Made by a program: the position numbers and the translations under genes. A stretch of 64,000 nt of DNA. Source: DATHZQ01 sp965216945. GTDB lineage: Bacteria; Actinomycetota; Acidimicrobiia; Spongiisociales; UBA5794. This document shows, piece by piece, positions 1 through 7,749 of the stretch. Location of the stretch: NCBI GenBank assembly GCA_965216945.1, contig CBDCGU010000003.1, forward strand, positions 3,782,001-3,846,000, given 5' to 3'. The notes under the pieces are model-generated. The model saw nothing but the letters and a program-made list of their open reading frames with translations. It was not told the origin of the DNA and ran no database searches. Positions within the stretch are counted from its first letter, which is position 1. Each line of letters starts with the position of its first letter.

Positions 1-1
1 G

Positions 2-430
2 AGCTTCATCGTGTTGCGCGACATCATGTTCGGCGGCCGGACCCGCTTCCGCGAGCTGCTCGACCACTCCCTCGAAGGAATCGCCAGCAACGTCCTCGCC
101 TCGCGGCTCGCCAAACTCACCGACGCCGGCCTGCTCACCCGCAACGCCGTGGAAGGTCACCGACAGAAAATCGACTACTTGCTCACCGAGCCGGCGATTC
201 AGCTCGTTCCGCTCATCATCGAGGTCGGCGACTGGGGGGCACGCTGGCTCCCAACAAGCCCCGAACTCGCGGTCCGTGCCCGACTCCTTGCCGAGGGTGG
301 ACCGGACATCGCTGAGCATTTCATGAACGAACTCCGCACAATCCACCTCGACCATGCGCCTCGACCCGACGACGGTGTCCTCGTCGAACTCGACGCCGCC
401 TACCAAGAGGCCGCAGCGAGCACCGAATGA
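2..430 (+). CDS. HxlR-family transcriptional regulator (5' end outside window)
   Basis: The reading frame is open from the first bases, so the start lies upstream of the window. The visible part matches an HxlR winged helix: the stretch FIVLRDIMFGG is the usual helix 1-2 region, followed by the recognition-helix signature IASNVLASRLAKL and a wing with LLTRNAVEGHR. The C-terminal part (ELAVRARLLAEGG) resembles the extension seen in actinobacterial HxlR proteins. Such proteins bind operator DNA as dimers, usually next to a divergent or downstream redox or detoxification gene. The partner gene is probably outside the window. Family is confident, target unknown. Confidence 0.85.
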   Translation, partial: SFIVLRDIMFGGRTRFRELLDHSLEGIASNVLASRLAKLTDAGLLTRNAVEGHRQKIDYLLTEPAIQLVPLIIEVGDWGARWLPTSPELAVRARLLAEGGPDIAEHFMNELRTIHLDHAPRPDDGVLVELDAAYQEAAASTE

Positions 431-751
431 CCTCAGCACGCCGCCCTGGCGCACCCAAGCCAAGATGACTTGCCACAGAACGGCACTCAGAGGGCGACCG
501 AGCACCTCCGCTCCCCCGCCGTGACCACGCACGCCGGGGCTCGAGAACTGGGTCGACACACCACCAGGCGAGTGACGCGCTCAGACGCGAATCCACCGAG
601 GACCTGATCGATGGCCGCATCGATCGGCGCTGCCGGTTCCGCCGAGCGTCAGCGGGCATGCGCTCGCAGCAAATCGGACCGAATGTGCGCACAAGACCTC
701 ATGAGGCGGAGTATGTTCCTCCGCTCAGTGAGGCGACGGGAAGGGAACCTC
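431..751. other. Non-coding gap of about 320 bp
   Basis: No ORF here has family-like composition. The reading frames present are short shadows. The stretch holds whatever promoter serves the downstream Arr gene. A TATGTT hexamer at 713-718 is the only AT-rich candidate -10 I see, and no convincing -35 or hairpin accompanies it. Confidence 0.4.
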
Positions 752-1261
752 TTGGAGAACGAGCCGGCCACCGATGCCAACATGTCGATCGCCGATGCCA
801 TCGCGAGGTCGCACGAAACCGAGTATGTCCCGGTGACCTTCGAGCGCTGCGATCACATCACCGGACCGTTCTTCCACGGAACGAAGGAATCGTTCGACAT
901 CGGCGATGAGATCGATGTCGGGCATCGGAGCAACTATCACGAGGGCCGCACCGCCAATCACGTCTACTTTGCGGCGCTGTTGGAACCTGCGATCTGGGGT
1001 GCCGAACTGGCTGTCGCGCTCGGCGGCAGCGGCCGGGAGCGCATCTACGTCGTCGAGCCAACCGGCCCGTTCGAGGACGACCCCAACGTCACCAACAAGA
1101 AGTTCCCCGGCAACGTCACGCAGTCCTACCGAACCCGTCATCCCATGCGAGTCGTTGGAGAGGTCGAGACCTGGGGGCCTCACCCGCCTGAGGCGCTCCA
1201 GAGCATGCTCGACGGCCTCGCCCAGCTCCGAGCCGACGGACTCGACCTCATCGAAGACTGA
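752..1261 (+). CDS. arr: NAD(+)-rifampin ADP-ribosyltransferase (Arr)
   Basis: Arr transfers ADP-ribose from NAD+ to the C23 hydroxyl of rifamycins and so inactivates them in the cytoplasm. The protein carries the Arr core: GPFFHGTK, a GHRSNY motif (the NAD-binding His region), ANHVYFAALLEPAIWGAELA, then YVVEPTGPFEDDPN and KKFPGNVTQSYRT, ending in a typical tail (LDLIED). From the GPFFHG region onward the core is about 135 residues, matching the family's usual ~140. The start is uncertain. TTG at 752 has a GAAGGGA stretch 6 nt upstream and gives 169 residues; ATG at 782 gives 159 residues but lacks a ribosome site. No neighbouring gene appears co-transcribed. Confidence 0.93.
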   Translation: MENEPATDANMSIADAIARSHETEYVPVTFERCDHITGPFFHGTKESFDIGDEIDVGHRSNYHEGRTANHVYFAALLEPAIWGAELAVALGGSGRERIYVVEPTGPFEDDPNVTNKKFPGNVTQSYRTRHPMRVVGEVETWGPHPPEALQSMLDGLAQLRADGLDLIED

Positions 1262-1474
1262 CCACCCCCCGAAGGACCAGCATGATGCCGACGAGCGACT
1301 CGATGCCTCCCGTTGTCGAGCGAGCCACGTTCACGCCGAACGCCGGGCGCTTTGAACCCCTCCGGTAGCGGGCAAATCAGGGACGGCCTCCGGCTCGGAG
1401 TCAACGTGGCGGATTTGGGTCGAACTCGTGTGAGCGGCAGAAGTTGCCCGAGCCAAGCAGCTCGGCGAGCTGCG

Positions 1475-2032
1475 TCAGCGGGCGCGGCGGTAATGCATGG
1501 CGACTGCGCCGCTGCGGAGTGGACTTACGGTGACCAGCTCGAGCCGCCGTGTGCTGGGAAGCCCGCTCTGATACAGGGTCGGGCCGTGGCCTGCGATCCT
1601 GGGGTGGACGAGGAGCTTGTACTCGTCGATCAGATTCAGCCGGTCGAGCGCGGTCGCGAGTTTGCCGCTACCGAGCAGCACGCCGGCGGGAGTGACGTCC
1701 TTGAGTGCCTGCACTCCTGTGCGTAGATCGCCGGTGATGTGGTGGCTGTTGGTCCACGGGAAGTCCGATCGTGTCGAAGACACCACGTACTTCGGTTTGG
1801 CCTCCAGCTTGACCGCCCACTCCTGCATCGCGGGCGGGGCCTCCTCGTCGCCGCGGGCGACCGCGGGCCAGTAGCTCTCCATCATCTCGTAGGTGACACG
1901 GCCCCACAGCATCGCCCCGGCCTCGTCCATCAGACCCGTGAAGAAGGCGTGTGTCTCGTCGTCGGCGACTCCCTCCTCATGGTCGATGCAGCCGTCGAGA
2001 GTGACGTTGATGCTGAAGGTCAGGAGTCCCAC
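1475..2032 (-). CDS. Dihydrofolate reductase family protein (RibD C-terminal-like)
   Basis: A 185-residue single-domain protein of the RibD-C/DHFR-like fold. It has the N-terminal strand with SINVTLDG, the nucleotide-site stretch AMLWGRVTYEMME followed by YWP, a middle YVVSSTRSDFPW strand and a C-terminal LVHPRIAGHGPTLY motif. Members are common small NADPH-dependent reductases in actinobacteria, and most have no known substrate. The start is GTG with a TAGACT hexamer (2044-2039 on this strand) 6 nt upstream, consistent with a leaderless transcript. It is a solitary gene. Confidence 0.88.
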   Translation of the reverse strand: MGLLTFSINVTLDGCIDHEEGVADDETHAFFTGLMDEAGAMLWGRVTYEMMESYWPAVARGDEEAPPAMQEWAVKLEAKPKYVVSSTRSDFPWTNSHHITGDLRTGVQALKDVTPAGVLLGSGKLATALDRLNLIDEYKLLVHPRIAGHGPTLYQSGLPSTRRLELVTVSPLRSGAVAMHYRRAR

Positions 2033-2097
2033 GCAGCGAGTCTAAAGAGTGAGCTGGCAGCGGCGGCACAGGTACCGCCGGCGCGGGTAGTCGTCGT

Positions 2098-2280
2098 ATG
2101 GAGCGACCCGCGACGCGTGTTTCGGGCCCGACGATCGACGCAGCCGATCCCATCGCTCTCACCGAGTTCTCCGAGCGGCTGCTCGGATGGTCGATTGTTC
2201 GCCGCGAGGGCCCACGCCCCGGCGAGCCGTCCACCGACGGCTGGGCGTTGGTGCGCTCCCCTGGGCCGCGACCCTCGTGA
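2098..2280 (+). pseudogene. Truncated glyoxalase/VOC domain (N-terminal fragment)
   Basis: The 60-residue ORF begins like a VOC-superfamily protein: ISGPT-like strand, AADPIALTEFSERLLGW (the usual helix after the first strand), then GWALVRSPG. It stops there, before the metal-ligand strands of the second half. Downstream sequence to 2459 shows no continuation in another frame that I can recognise. I read it as the remnant of a VOC protein that lost its C-terminal two thirds. A genuine short protein is possible but unlikely, because a VOC fold needs paired beta-alpha-beta-beta-beta units. Confidence 0.6.
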
Positions 2281-2459
2281 CCACGATCACCGGGCACGGC
2301 TACCGCGCGTAGACCGCACGAGACTGCGAAGGACGGCACTGGCGGTTCACGCAAGCCGGCCTTGAAATCGGCAACTGACCCTCCCCAAGAACGCAGCCGG
2401 AAACGCACATGGGCGCCGACGACACAACCTTGGATCGATGGATTCAGAGCGCAGACTTC

Positions 2460-3191
2460 TCAGGCGAGGACGTCGAGGTCTCGTCGGATGTAGCGCAGGT
2501 GTGCCCACTCCTCTTCGAGAATGACGCGCACACAGTCACCGACGGTGGGACGCCAGTCATCTTCACCCCAGGGATTGTCGCGCTGCTCGGCGAGGACTTC
2601 CGGCGTGGCGGTCGCCAGGAATTCAGTCACCAGCTGCTGCCGCTCAGCTCGCACCGTCAGGATCTCCTCGAACGTCGGCGTATCGGCCTGGAAGATGGAC
2701 ATGTCGAAGCCCGCCTCCGCCGCGCCGGTGAAGATCAGGCCGATCTCGTGGAACGGCTGTTCGATCCCCAGGATCGCACCGCGAAGCCACGCATCGGTCG
2801 CCAGCACCAGGTGACGCAGTGTCTGGGCCAGCGACCACTCGTCGTCGACGTGGGCGTCGACCAGTTCAGGTGGTGTGTTCGTCACGGTCTGCTCCCACGC
2901 CTGCTGGACCGCGAGCCAACCGTCGCGCAAGCCTGCAGGCGTCTGCGCGTTCTGCAGCTCGCGGCCGGGGAATAGCCGGTTGAGTTCGGCCTCGACGAAT
3001 GGCACCACGTCGACGCCGTTGACGATGAGGCGGCCGAAGAACAGGTCGTGGCTGTCAATGTCGAGCCCGTCGACGTCGACGCTGCGCATCGTCACCCCGC
3101 TGAAGTCGCACGATCGCATGGTGGCGCCCTTGAAACTCGTTCTGACGAACGATGCGCCCTCGAAGTTCGAACCGTCGGGAGAGGTCGTCAT
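2460..3191 (-). CDS. Pentapeptide-repeat / DinB-like fusion protein
   Basis: A 243-residue protein. Residues ~6-45 form about eight pentapeptide-like units (NFEGA, SFVRT, SFKGA, TMRSC, DFSGV, TMRSV, DVDGL, DIDSH), predicting a short right-handed beta-helix. The rest is a DinB/DUF664-type four-helix bundle with DEWSLAQTLRHLVLATDAW and a C-terminal EEEWAHLRYIRRDL. The DinB-fold His ligands are plausibly the His in LRHL, the His in AHLRY and another near the middle. DinB-like proteins include mycothiol-dependent enzymes in Actinobacteria. The ATG at 3191 is chosen because sequence upstream of it in frame looks non-coding. The next gene upstream on this strand is a GNAT remnant. Confidence 0.8.
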   Translation of the reverse strand: MTTSPDGSNFEGASFVRTSFKGATMRSCDFSGVTMRSVDVDGLDIDSHDLFFGRLIVNGVDVVPFVEAELNRLFPGRELQNAQTPAGLRDGWLAVQQAWEQTVTNTPPELVDAHVDDEWSLAQTLRHLVLATDAWLRGAILGIEQPFHEIGLIFTGAAEAGFDMSIFQADTPTFEEILTVRAERQQLVTEFLATATPEVLAEQRDNPWGEDDWRPTVGDCVRVILEEEWAHLRYIRRDLDVLA

Positions 3192-3358
3192 CACCACTCG
3201 CTGCTCGATCCGGATGGTACCTCGTAGCGGTCGGGCGGCTGGCTGTCCCTCACGGCCGAGCAACGATGCATCGTGAACGACCCGTCTGACGGGAAGGGAC
3301 GCGTCACTGCCGCTCCTCGATCCGATTCGAGATGTCGACAACTCGTTCGACGACGTCC

Positions 3359-3469
3359 GTCCATGCACCAGCAACCGCCGAGGATCCCTCCGTTGGCTTC
3401 GACGAGTGACGCGAATGCGTCCCAGGTCGACTCTTCGAGCGCGCAGGTCGTGTACCGGTGGTCGCTCAC
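3359..3469 (-). pseudogene. GNAT acetyltransferase N-terminal remnant
   Basis: The first 37 residues of this frame (ESTWDAFASLVEANGG, then GGCWCM) match the N-terminus of a known GNAT subgroup in which a GGCWCxxFH motif follows the first helix. After WCMD the frame reads into unrelated sequence and the acetyl-CoA-binding R/Q-x-x-G-x-G/A loop is absent. The GTG start overlaps the TGA of the upstream hydrolase (GTGA at 3469-3466), so the intact gene was probably translationally coupled to it. I infer a deletion that removed most of the GNAT gene. Confidence 0.6.
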
Positions 3470-4062
3470 AGCGTCGCCCGATCGATCGCCGTCAGGAACG
3501 CGAGCACGCGCTCCATGACCACCCGTGTTGCGTCGGGGTCGTGCGTCGGGAGCGACGCATCGACGAACAGATGCCTGTCACCTGGATACTCGAACAACGT
3601 CGCCGTTCCATCCGGGACCGATGCGACGATCTCGCGGGCGTTGGCGATGTCGCCTTCGCCAACGAAGAACGGGTCGCCGGACATGCCGTGGATCTGCACC
3701 GGCACCCTGGTCGGCCAGCCGTCGCCGAACTCGGTCGCCGGCAGGCAGGACTCCATCAACACCGCACCGGCCGCTCCGGGCCGGGTCTGCGCGAGGTACT
3801 GCGCACCGATCACACCCATCGACACACCGGCAAACACGAGGTGCGCGGGCAAGTCGGCAACGGCGGCGTGACAGCGTTCGAGCAGCGTCGGGAAACCGAT
3901 CGATTCGACGTGGGCGACGCCGTCGTCGATCGAGCCGAATCGTTCGCCGCCAAACAGGTCCGGCGTGTGGACCCGGTGGCTGGCCGATCGCAGCGTCTCC
4001 GCGAGGGCTGCGATGCCATCGGTTGGCCCCATCGCGTGGTGGAACAACACGATTTCGGCCAT
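3466..4062 (-). CDS. Dienelactone hydrolase family alpha/beta hydrolase
   Basis: A 198-residue cytoplasmic alpha/beta hydrolase. It begins with EIVLFHHAMG (first strand plus oxyanion region) and has PDLFGGERFG, the DLH-like LVFAGVSMGVIGAQYL around the nucleophile, and PGDRHLFVD with the catalytic His. The nucleophile elbow reads G-V-S-M-G, so Ser replaces the Cys of classical dienelactone hydrolase. A strong GGGAGGGAG ribosome site lies just upstream of the ATG at 4062. It is divergent from a winged-helix regulator at 4142, with an 80-bp shared promoter region, which suggests that the regulator controls it. Substrate unknown. Confidence 0.88.
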   Translation of the reverse strand: MAEIVLFHHAMGPTDGIAALAETLRSASHRVHTPDLFGGERFGSIDDGVAHVESIGFPTLLERCHAAVADLPAHLVFAGVSMGVIGAQYLAQTRPGAAGAVLMESCLPATEFGDGWPTRVPVQIHGMSGDPFFVGEGDIANAREIVASVPDGTATLFEYPGDRHLFVDASLPTHDPDATRVVMERVLAFLTAIDRATL

Positions 4063-4105
4063 GTCACTCCCTCCCGGCCGATCTTTGTCCGGCATCAATC
4101 CAGAG

Positions 4106-4141
4106 TTCTCGATCGTTGATCGTAGGGGCTACAATCGAGAA
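4106..4141 (+). promoter_or_regulatory. Inverted repeat and -10 box in divergent promoter
   Basis: TTCTCGAT (4106-4113) and ATCGAGAA (4134-4141) form a perfect 8-bp inverted repeat with a 20-bp spacer, directly before the ATG of the winged-helix gene. A TACAAT hexamer (4130-4135) overlaps the right arm and ends 6 nt before the ATG, so transcription would start at or near the A of the ATG. This fits autoregulation through this dyad, with a parallel effect on the divergent hydrolase. Confidence 0.55.
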
Positions 4142-4726
4142 ATGTCAATCGATCACAACCGGGCGACGTCGACACCGGACTACGACCTCGACGACCGCCG
4201 CACGGTCACCGACCGCCGATCGGTGACTGCGATGTTCCATCCGCTGCGATCAACGGTGCTCGACCTGCTCCTCGAACGCGCGGCGACGGTCAACGAACTG
4301 GCGGCAGCCGTCGACCGGCCACCGAGCAGCGTCGCCTACCACGTCGGCGTGCTCGTCGACGCGGGTCTCCTCCGCGTGGTGCGCACGCGCCGGATCCGGG
4401 CCGTCGACGAGAGGTTCTACGGCCGCACCGCCCGCATCTTTCTCGTCGGCGCCACCGACCCCGACGTCGACGCCCACCTCACAGCGACCAACCCGCTCGC
4501 CGATGCCGCCAACGAGGCCGAGGGCGCCCACCGAGGCGACGACCTGCGCTGCATCCACCGACACGCCCGCATTCCCGACGACGTCGTCGAAGAGTTCTGG
4601 GACGAAGTGTTGAGCCTCGCTGACCGATTCAGCTCTACTGCCCGATCGGGCGACGACACCTTTGCGTTTGTCGCCGCGGTCTATCCGTCAGATTCGCCGG
4701 CGCTCCCGTCGTCGGAAGCTCGCTGA
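4142..4726 (+). CDS. ArsR-like winged-helix transcriptional regulator
   Basis: A 194-residue DNA-binding protein. Residues ~25-95 form a winged helix: AMFHPLRSTVLDLLLE, ATVNELAAAVDRPPSSVAYHVGVLVDAGLLRVVRT and a wing reaching YGRTARIF. The C-terminal half (about 95 residues) is helical and acidic, without a metal-binding Cys cluster. The start at 4142 is supported by the TACAAT box 6 nt upstream. The longer in-frame extension runs through the promoter of the divergent gene and was discarded. Likely a repressor of itself and the divergent hydrolase. Ligand unknown. Confidence 0.85.
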   Translation: MSIDHNRATSTPDYDLDDRRTVTDRRSVTAMFHPLRSTVLDLLLERAATVNELAAAVDRPPSSVAYHVGVLVDAGLLRVVRTRRIRAVDERFYGRTARIFLVGATDPDVDAHLTATNPLADAANEAEGAHRGDDLRCIHRHARIPDDVVEEFWDEVLSLADRFSSTARSGDDTFAFVAAVYPSDSPALPSSEAR

Positions 4727-4926
4727 CTGACTCAGCCGTTGACGGGCTCCGTCGGGGACCATTGCGACTGTCGTGAGGGAACATCCAGCAGCGGCCAGCG
4801 GCCCGGTCGGCACGGCGTCCTTCTCCACATCGATGGCGAGCGCCATCTCGTCCTCGCCATGGACGACCTGGGTGTGCACGCCGTCGATGTTGTGTCGGCG
4901 GCGCTCATCGAAGGCGGTTGCGAAGG

Positions 4927-5244
4927 TGGGGACAAGGCAGTGGCCAACGCCAGTGGGACCATGACGGCAAAGGCTCGATGCGCACCGCGACTCCGAAGCC
5001 GGCGACTGCTGCCGGGCCCTGGTCGGCGATGGCCGCAGTGATGAACCCGCCGGCGATGGGGACGATGGCGTTCGTCGCTGCTCCCGGCAACCCGACATAC
5101 AGGATCTGGCGCCACGATCGCCACACCTCGCCCACGCTGCGTATGACAGTGGTGAGGAGCCGTGAGTCGTCGCAGGGTTGGACCGACCGGTGCCTCGACG
5201 AGGGGCGCCGACGGCAGACCGGCCTTGGAACCGGTCGTGGTCAT
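4927..5244 (-). pseudogene. Decayed MATE-family efflux transporter
   Basis: Three fragments in different frames line up with one MATE protein. EAPVGPTLRRLT (from ~5244) is the classic N-terminal motif. After a jump, RSWRQILYVGLPGAATNAI followed by VPIAGGFITAAIADQGPAAVAGFGVAVRIE (ORF starting at 5135) matches mid-protein helices. A further frameshift gives FAVMVPLALATALSP, ending at ~4927. A full MATE protein has about 450 residues and 12 helices; here roughly 95 residues remain, with at least one internal deletion and one frameshift. It is clearly non-functional. Confidence 0.75.
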
Positions 5245-5564
5245 GGCCGTGGCGTTGGGCCTAGCAGGCCGGTGAGCACGCCGTTGACGAAACTCAGCAT
5301 GCCGGCGGGCCCAGAGTCCCAATCCTTCATGTGCACGGTGGTTGAGGTCGACGTCTCAAAAACGTGTCTGATGATGGCAAGACGGGTCTCGATGTCGATG
5401 CCGGCACCCATGATCACGTGATCGATCCGGTCGGCGGCCATGACGGAGATGACATCCTCGAGGGTCGTCCCGGCGAAGAGCTTGACGTTGTTGGAGTCGA
5501 TTTTCGCTTCGACGTTGTCGAGAACAATGCCTGTACGACCGAGCAGGAGCACGTTGTTGGTCAT
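5241..5564 (-). CDS. Small conserved protein of unknown function (107 aa)
   Basis: The start at 5564 follows a GAGAAGG ribosome site. The protein opens with NNVLLLGRTGIVLDNVEAKI, an alternating strand-helix pattern with a glycine-rich turn, then LFAGTTLEDVISVMAADRIDHVIMGAGIDIE and TTVHMKDWDSG. The layout suggests a small Rossmann-like or receiver-like alpha/beta fold without a catalytic residue I can name. Similar short proteins occur in actinobacteria without function. It lies on the same strand as the DUF6069 gene, downstream of a TetR-controlled promoter, so it may belong to that unit, although a 150-bp gap separates them. Confidence 0.7.
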   Translation of the reverse strand: MTNNVLLLGRTGIVLDNVEAKIDSNNVKLFAGTTLEDVISVMAADRIDHVIMGAGIDIETRLAIIRHVFETSTSTTVHMKDWDSGPAGMLSFVNGVLTGLLGPTPRP

Positions 5565-5713
5565 AGGTCCTTCTCTCGTTGGGTCTGGTGGTCGCTGGTT
5601 GTGGTCGCGGAGGGCGTTGGAGAGGTCAAGCTCCCGTGAGGGACCGATCGTTCCGCGCTGGCGGTCCCGACACCTGATGGAGGCCCGTCTGTTGTCGGTC
5701 ATGCGGTCGCGGA

Positions 5714-6151
5714 CTAGGCGGTTGGCGAGGCGGCTGCGAAGTTCTGGAGTGACGGCCGGACCCACGCCAGTGCCGCAAGTAGGACGACACTGTGCATTGC
5801 GAGGAGGGTCACGGCGGTAGCAGCGTCTTCGGCACTGGTGATCGGACCTATGGCCATGAGTGCGAACACAGCGCCGGCGACAACGGTGAACGCACGGGCT
5901 GGCGCATCGAACACCGTAGCCAACGCAGCCGCGAAGGCGCCGGCGACAAACGTGACGGCAATGGTGAACCCGACCGCCAGCCCAGCTCCGATCGTTGAGG
6001 TCTCGCCGCTCATAGTTACCTCCATCGATGCGTCGAAGACGTTCGACCCGATGACGAACACAACGAGGACGCCGACGGCGGCATTGCCAGCTGCGAGTGC
6101 GGTCGGTTTCAACACGCCGCGGACGTTCTGGCTGATTGGTCTCGAGTTCAT
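5714..6151 (-). CDS. Four-helix membrane protein (DUF6069-like)
   Basis: A 145-residue integral membrane protein with four hydrophobic segments (around residues 15-40, 55-80, 85-110 and 115-135). It has no charged catalytic motif. It resembles the DUF6069 family, often found beside TetR regulators. A GGGAGG ribosome site precedes the ATG at 6151. The promoter region is shared with the divergent TetR gene and contains two matching operators, so TetR repression of this gene is the natural reading. Function unknown, possibly an envelope or permeability protein. Confidence 0.75.
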   Translation of the reverse strand: MNSRPISQNVRGVLKPTALAAGNAAVGVLVVFVIGSNVFDASMEVTMSGETSTIGAGLAVGFTIAVTFVAGAFAAALATVFDAPARAFTVVAGAVFALMAIGPITSAEDAATAVTLLAMHSVVLLAALAWVRPSLQNFAAASPTA

Positions 6152-6164
6152 CACAACCTCCCTG

Positions 6165-6187
6165 TTATAGGACAACATGTCCGATTA
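6165..6187 (+). promoter_or_regulatory. TetR operator 1 (23-bp dyad)
   Basis: TTATAGGACA-ACA-TGTCCGATTA: two 10-bp arms with 8 of 10 positions symmetric around a 3-bp spacer. It lies 14 bp upstream of the divergent membrane-protein ATG, overlapping its ribosome site or promoter. The same outer sequence TTATAGGACAA recurs in inverted orientation at 6217-6227. Confidence 0.65.
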
Positions 6188-6204
6188 TGCCTCGGGTTCT
6201 CACG

Positions 6205-6227
6205 TTATGCAACAGCTTGTCCTATAA
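6205..6227 (-). promoter_or_regulatory. TetR operator 2 (23-bp dyad) overlapping the tetR -10
   Basis: Read on the minus strand it is TTATAGGACA-AGC-TGTTGCATAA, with 7 of 10 symmetric positions and the same left arm as operator 1. Its plus-strand end forms the TATAAT -10 box (6223-6228) of the TetR gene, so occupancy would block tetR transcription. The centres of the two operators are 40 bp apart, about four helical turns, placing them on one DNA face. Confidence 0.65.
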
Positions 6228-6234
6228 TGTGGAT

Positions 6235-6846
6235 GTGGACAGTCCTGCCGACAGGAAGATCGACCGACGGATCGCTCGCACCACCGAGCGTGTACGCGCC
6301 GCAGCGGTCGAGATTGCCGTCAGCGAGGGGCTGGCCGCCTGCACGATGCAGAACATCGCAGAACGCGCCGGGGTCGCCCGAAGCACGATCTACCGCCACT
6401 GGGAGGGCCCAGGCGAACTGCTCGTTGAGGCCCTCGAGACCCTCAGCGCAGCACCAGCCCCCGACAGCATCGATGTCCAAACCAGCGCGCACGAAGTGAT
6501 TCGCAGTCTCGTGGCAGGACTCGCTCATGCATTGAACGCCACCCCGTGGGGGAAGCTCGCGGCCGAACTCGTGGCCGCGTCACGCCAGGATCCCGACCTC
6601 GAAGACCTACTCCGCCGATTCGTCAGAACCCGACTCGATGTTGCAACTCCGGCCATCATCTCGGCTCAACAACGGGGCGACATCACCGCAGACCTCGATC
6701 CCGACTACCTCCTCGGCCTCATCGTCGGACCCATCTACTATCGCCACCTCATCGCCCGAGAGAATCTCGACGACCAGTGGACCACAGCACACACCGACCA
6801 GATCTACGCCATCCTCACACCCCGAGCAGGAATGAGCGACGACTGA
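6235..6846 (+). CDS. TetR/AcrR-family transcriptional regulator
   Basis: A 203-residue one-component repressor. The N-terminal HTH is intact: ARTTERVRAAAVEIAVSEGL, CTMQNIAERAGVARSTIYRHW. The C-terminal ligand domain matches the TetR_C_16-like type, with DPDYLLGLIVGPIYYRHL, a motif common in these proteins. I chose GTG at 6235 because a TATAAT box ends 6 nt before it, indicating a leaderless mRNA; GTG at 6229 would start inside the expected initiation gap. Two 23-bp operators upstream imply autorepression and control of the divergent membrane protein. Confidence 0.9.
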   Translation: MDSPADRKIDRRIARTTERVRAAAVEIAVSEGLAACTMQNIAERAGVARSTIYRHWEGPGELLVEALETLSAAPAPDSIDVQTSAHEVIRSLVAGLAHALNATPWGKLAAELVAASRQDPDLEDLLRRFVRTRLDVATPAIISAQQRGDITADLDPDYLLGLIVGPIYYRHLIARENLDDQWTTAHTDQIYAILTPRAGMSDD

Positions 6847-7290
6847 GCCCGGGCCCAGACTCCCGCCTTCGTCATGGTCAACAAAGTTCACGATCGACGA
6901 GGCTCGCGGGTAACACGGGGCGGGATAGATGTCCGCACTTGCTGATCACGCATCAGGCGACGTGTGACGGTGACGGCACAGAGTGCCTGAACTGGGTCCG
7001 CCAGTCGAGTGCCAGCGCACATGCTGGTTCTGCCACTTCGACAGGCCGCTCGGTATCAGCGGAAACGACAGGTGATGTCAGTCGATTTCGCGCCCTTCCG
7101 CCACGGTGAGTGGTCGGTGCTCTCGTCGGTGTGGCGCATGCCGAGATGGACGCAATCGGGTCGACGGCGTCGCCCGACGTTGACCTAGTTCCAAGCGGAT
7201 CAATGCCCCTCAGCGCGGGTTGGCGAGGTCAGCATTCGTGCTCCGGAAGGCCGTGATCGGGGGCGATCACTGTCCAACGCTCGGTGGGGG
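6847..7290. other. Gap of about 440 bp with a terminal hairpin
   Basis: I see no coding sequence with family-like composition in either strand. Near the right edge GTGATCG (7253-7259) and CGATCAC (7264-7270) form a perfect 7-bp stem with a GGGG loop, 20 bp beyond the stop of the minus-strand GNAT gene. It could act as its terminator, though no T-run follows. Confidence 0.4.
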
Positions 7291-7749
7291 CTATCTGCGC
7301 ACGAGAAGCTTGAAGAACAGTTGTCCATTGACGTCCTCGTGCTGCTCGAAGCCGGCACGGTACGCGACCGCGATGGACGCCGCATTCGCAGGATCGACGA
7401 GCAGCGTCGCCGCAGCGAAGTCGGGATCGGCGCGGAGATGCTCAACCAGCAACCTGAGCGATCGTGTTGCGAACCCTCGCCGGCGGTGCTGCGCGAAGAC
7501 GTTGTAGCCGATATTGACTTCACCTTCTTGAAGCCAGTCACGCTCGACATCGCAGTCGATCCACCCGACGGCCTGCCCGACCGCGTTCACGATGACCGCC
7601 GTTGGTCTCGGCGAGGGCGAACCCTCGCCGAAGAATCGTCGGAACTCAGCATCACGCTCGGCCACGAGGATCTCGACATCGCCATCGGTCGGCGAGCGAA
7701 GCGTGATCTCACCGTCGGTGAGCGCTCGATCGAGTGGTCTCGCGTCCAT
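7291..7749 (-). CDS. GNAT-family N-acetyltransferase
   Basis: A 152-residue GNAT. It begins with a beta strand followed by a helix (ITLRSPTDGDVEILV), shows YNVFAQHRRRGFATRSLRLL with the acetyl-CoA pyrophosphate loop (R-R-R-G-F-A), then DPANAASIAVAYRAGFEQHE, the classic motif B, and ends FFKLLVRR. This matches the RimJ/RimL-type subgroup that acetylates protein N-termini or small amines. It is monocistronic, and the acceptor cannot be predicted from sequence. Confidence 0.88.
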   Translation of the reverse strand: MDARPLDRALTDGEITLRSPTDGDVEILVAERDAEFRRFFGEGSPSPRPTAVIVNAVGQAVGWIDCDVERDWLQEGEVNIGYNVFAQHRRRGFATRSLRLLVEHLRADPDFAAATLLVDPANAASIAVAYRAGFEQHEDVNGQLFFKLLVRR

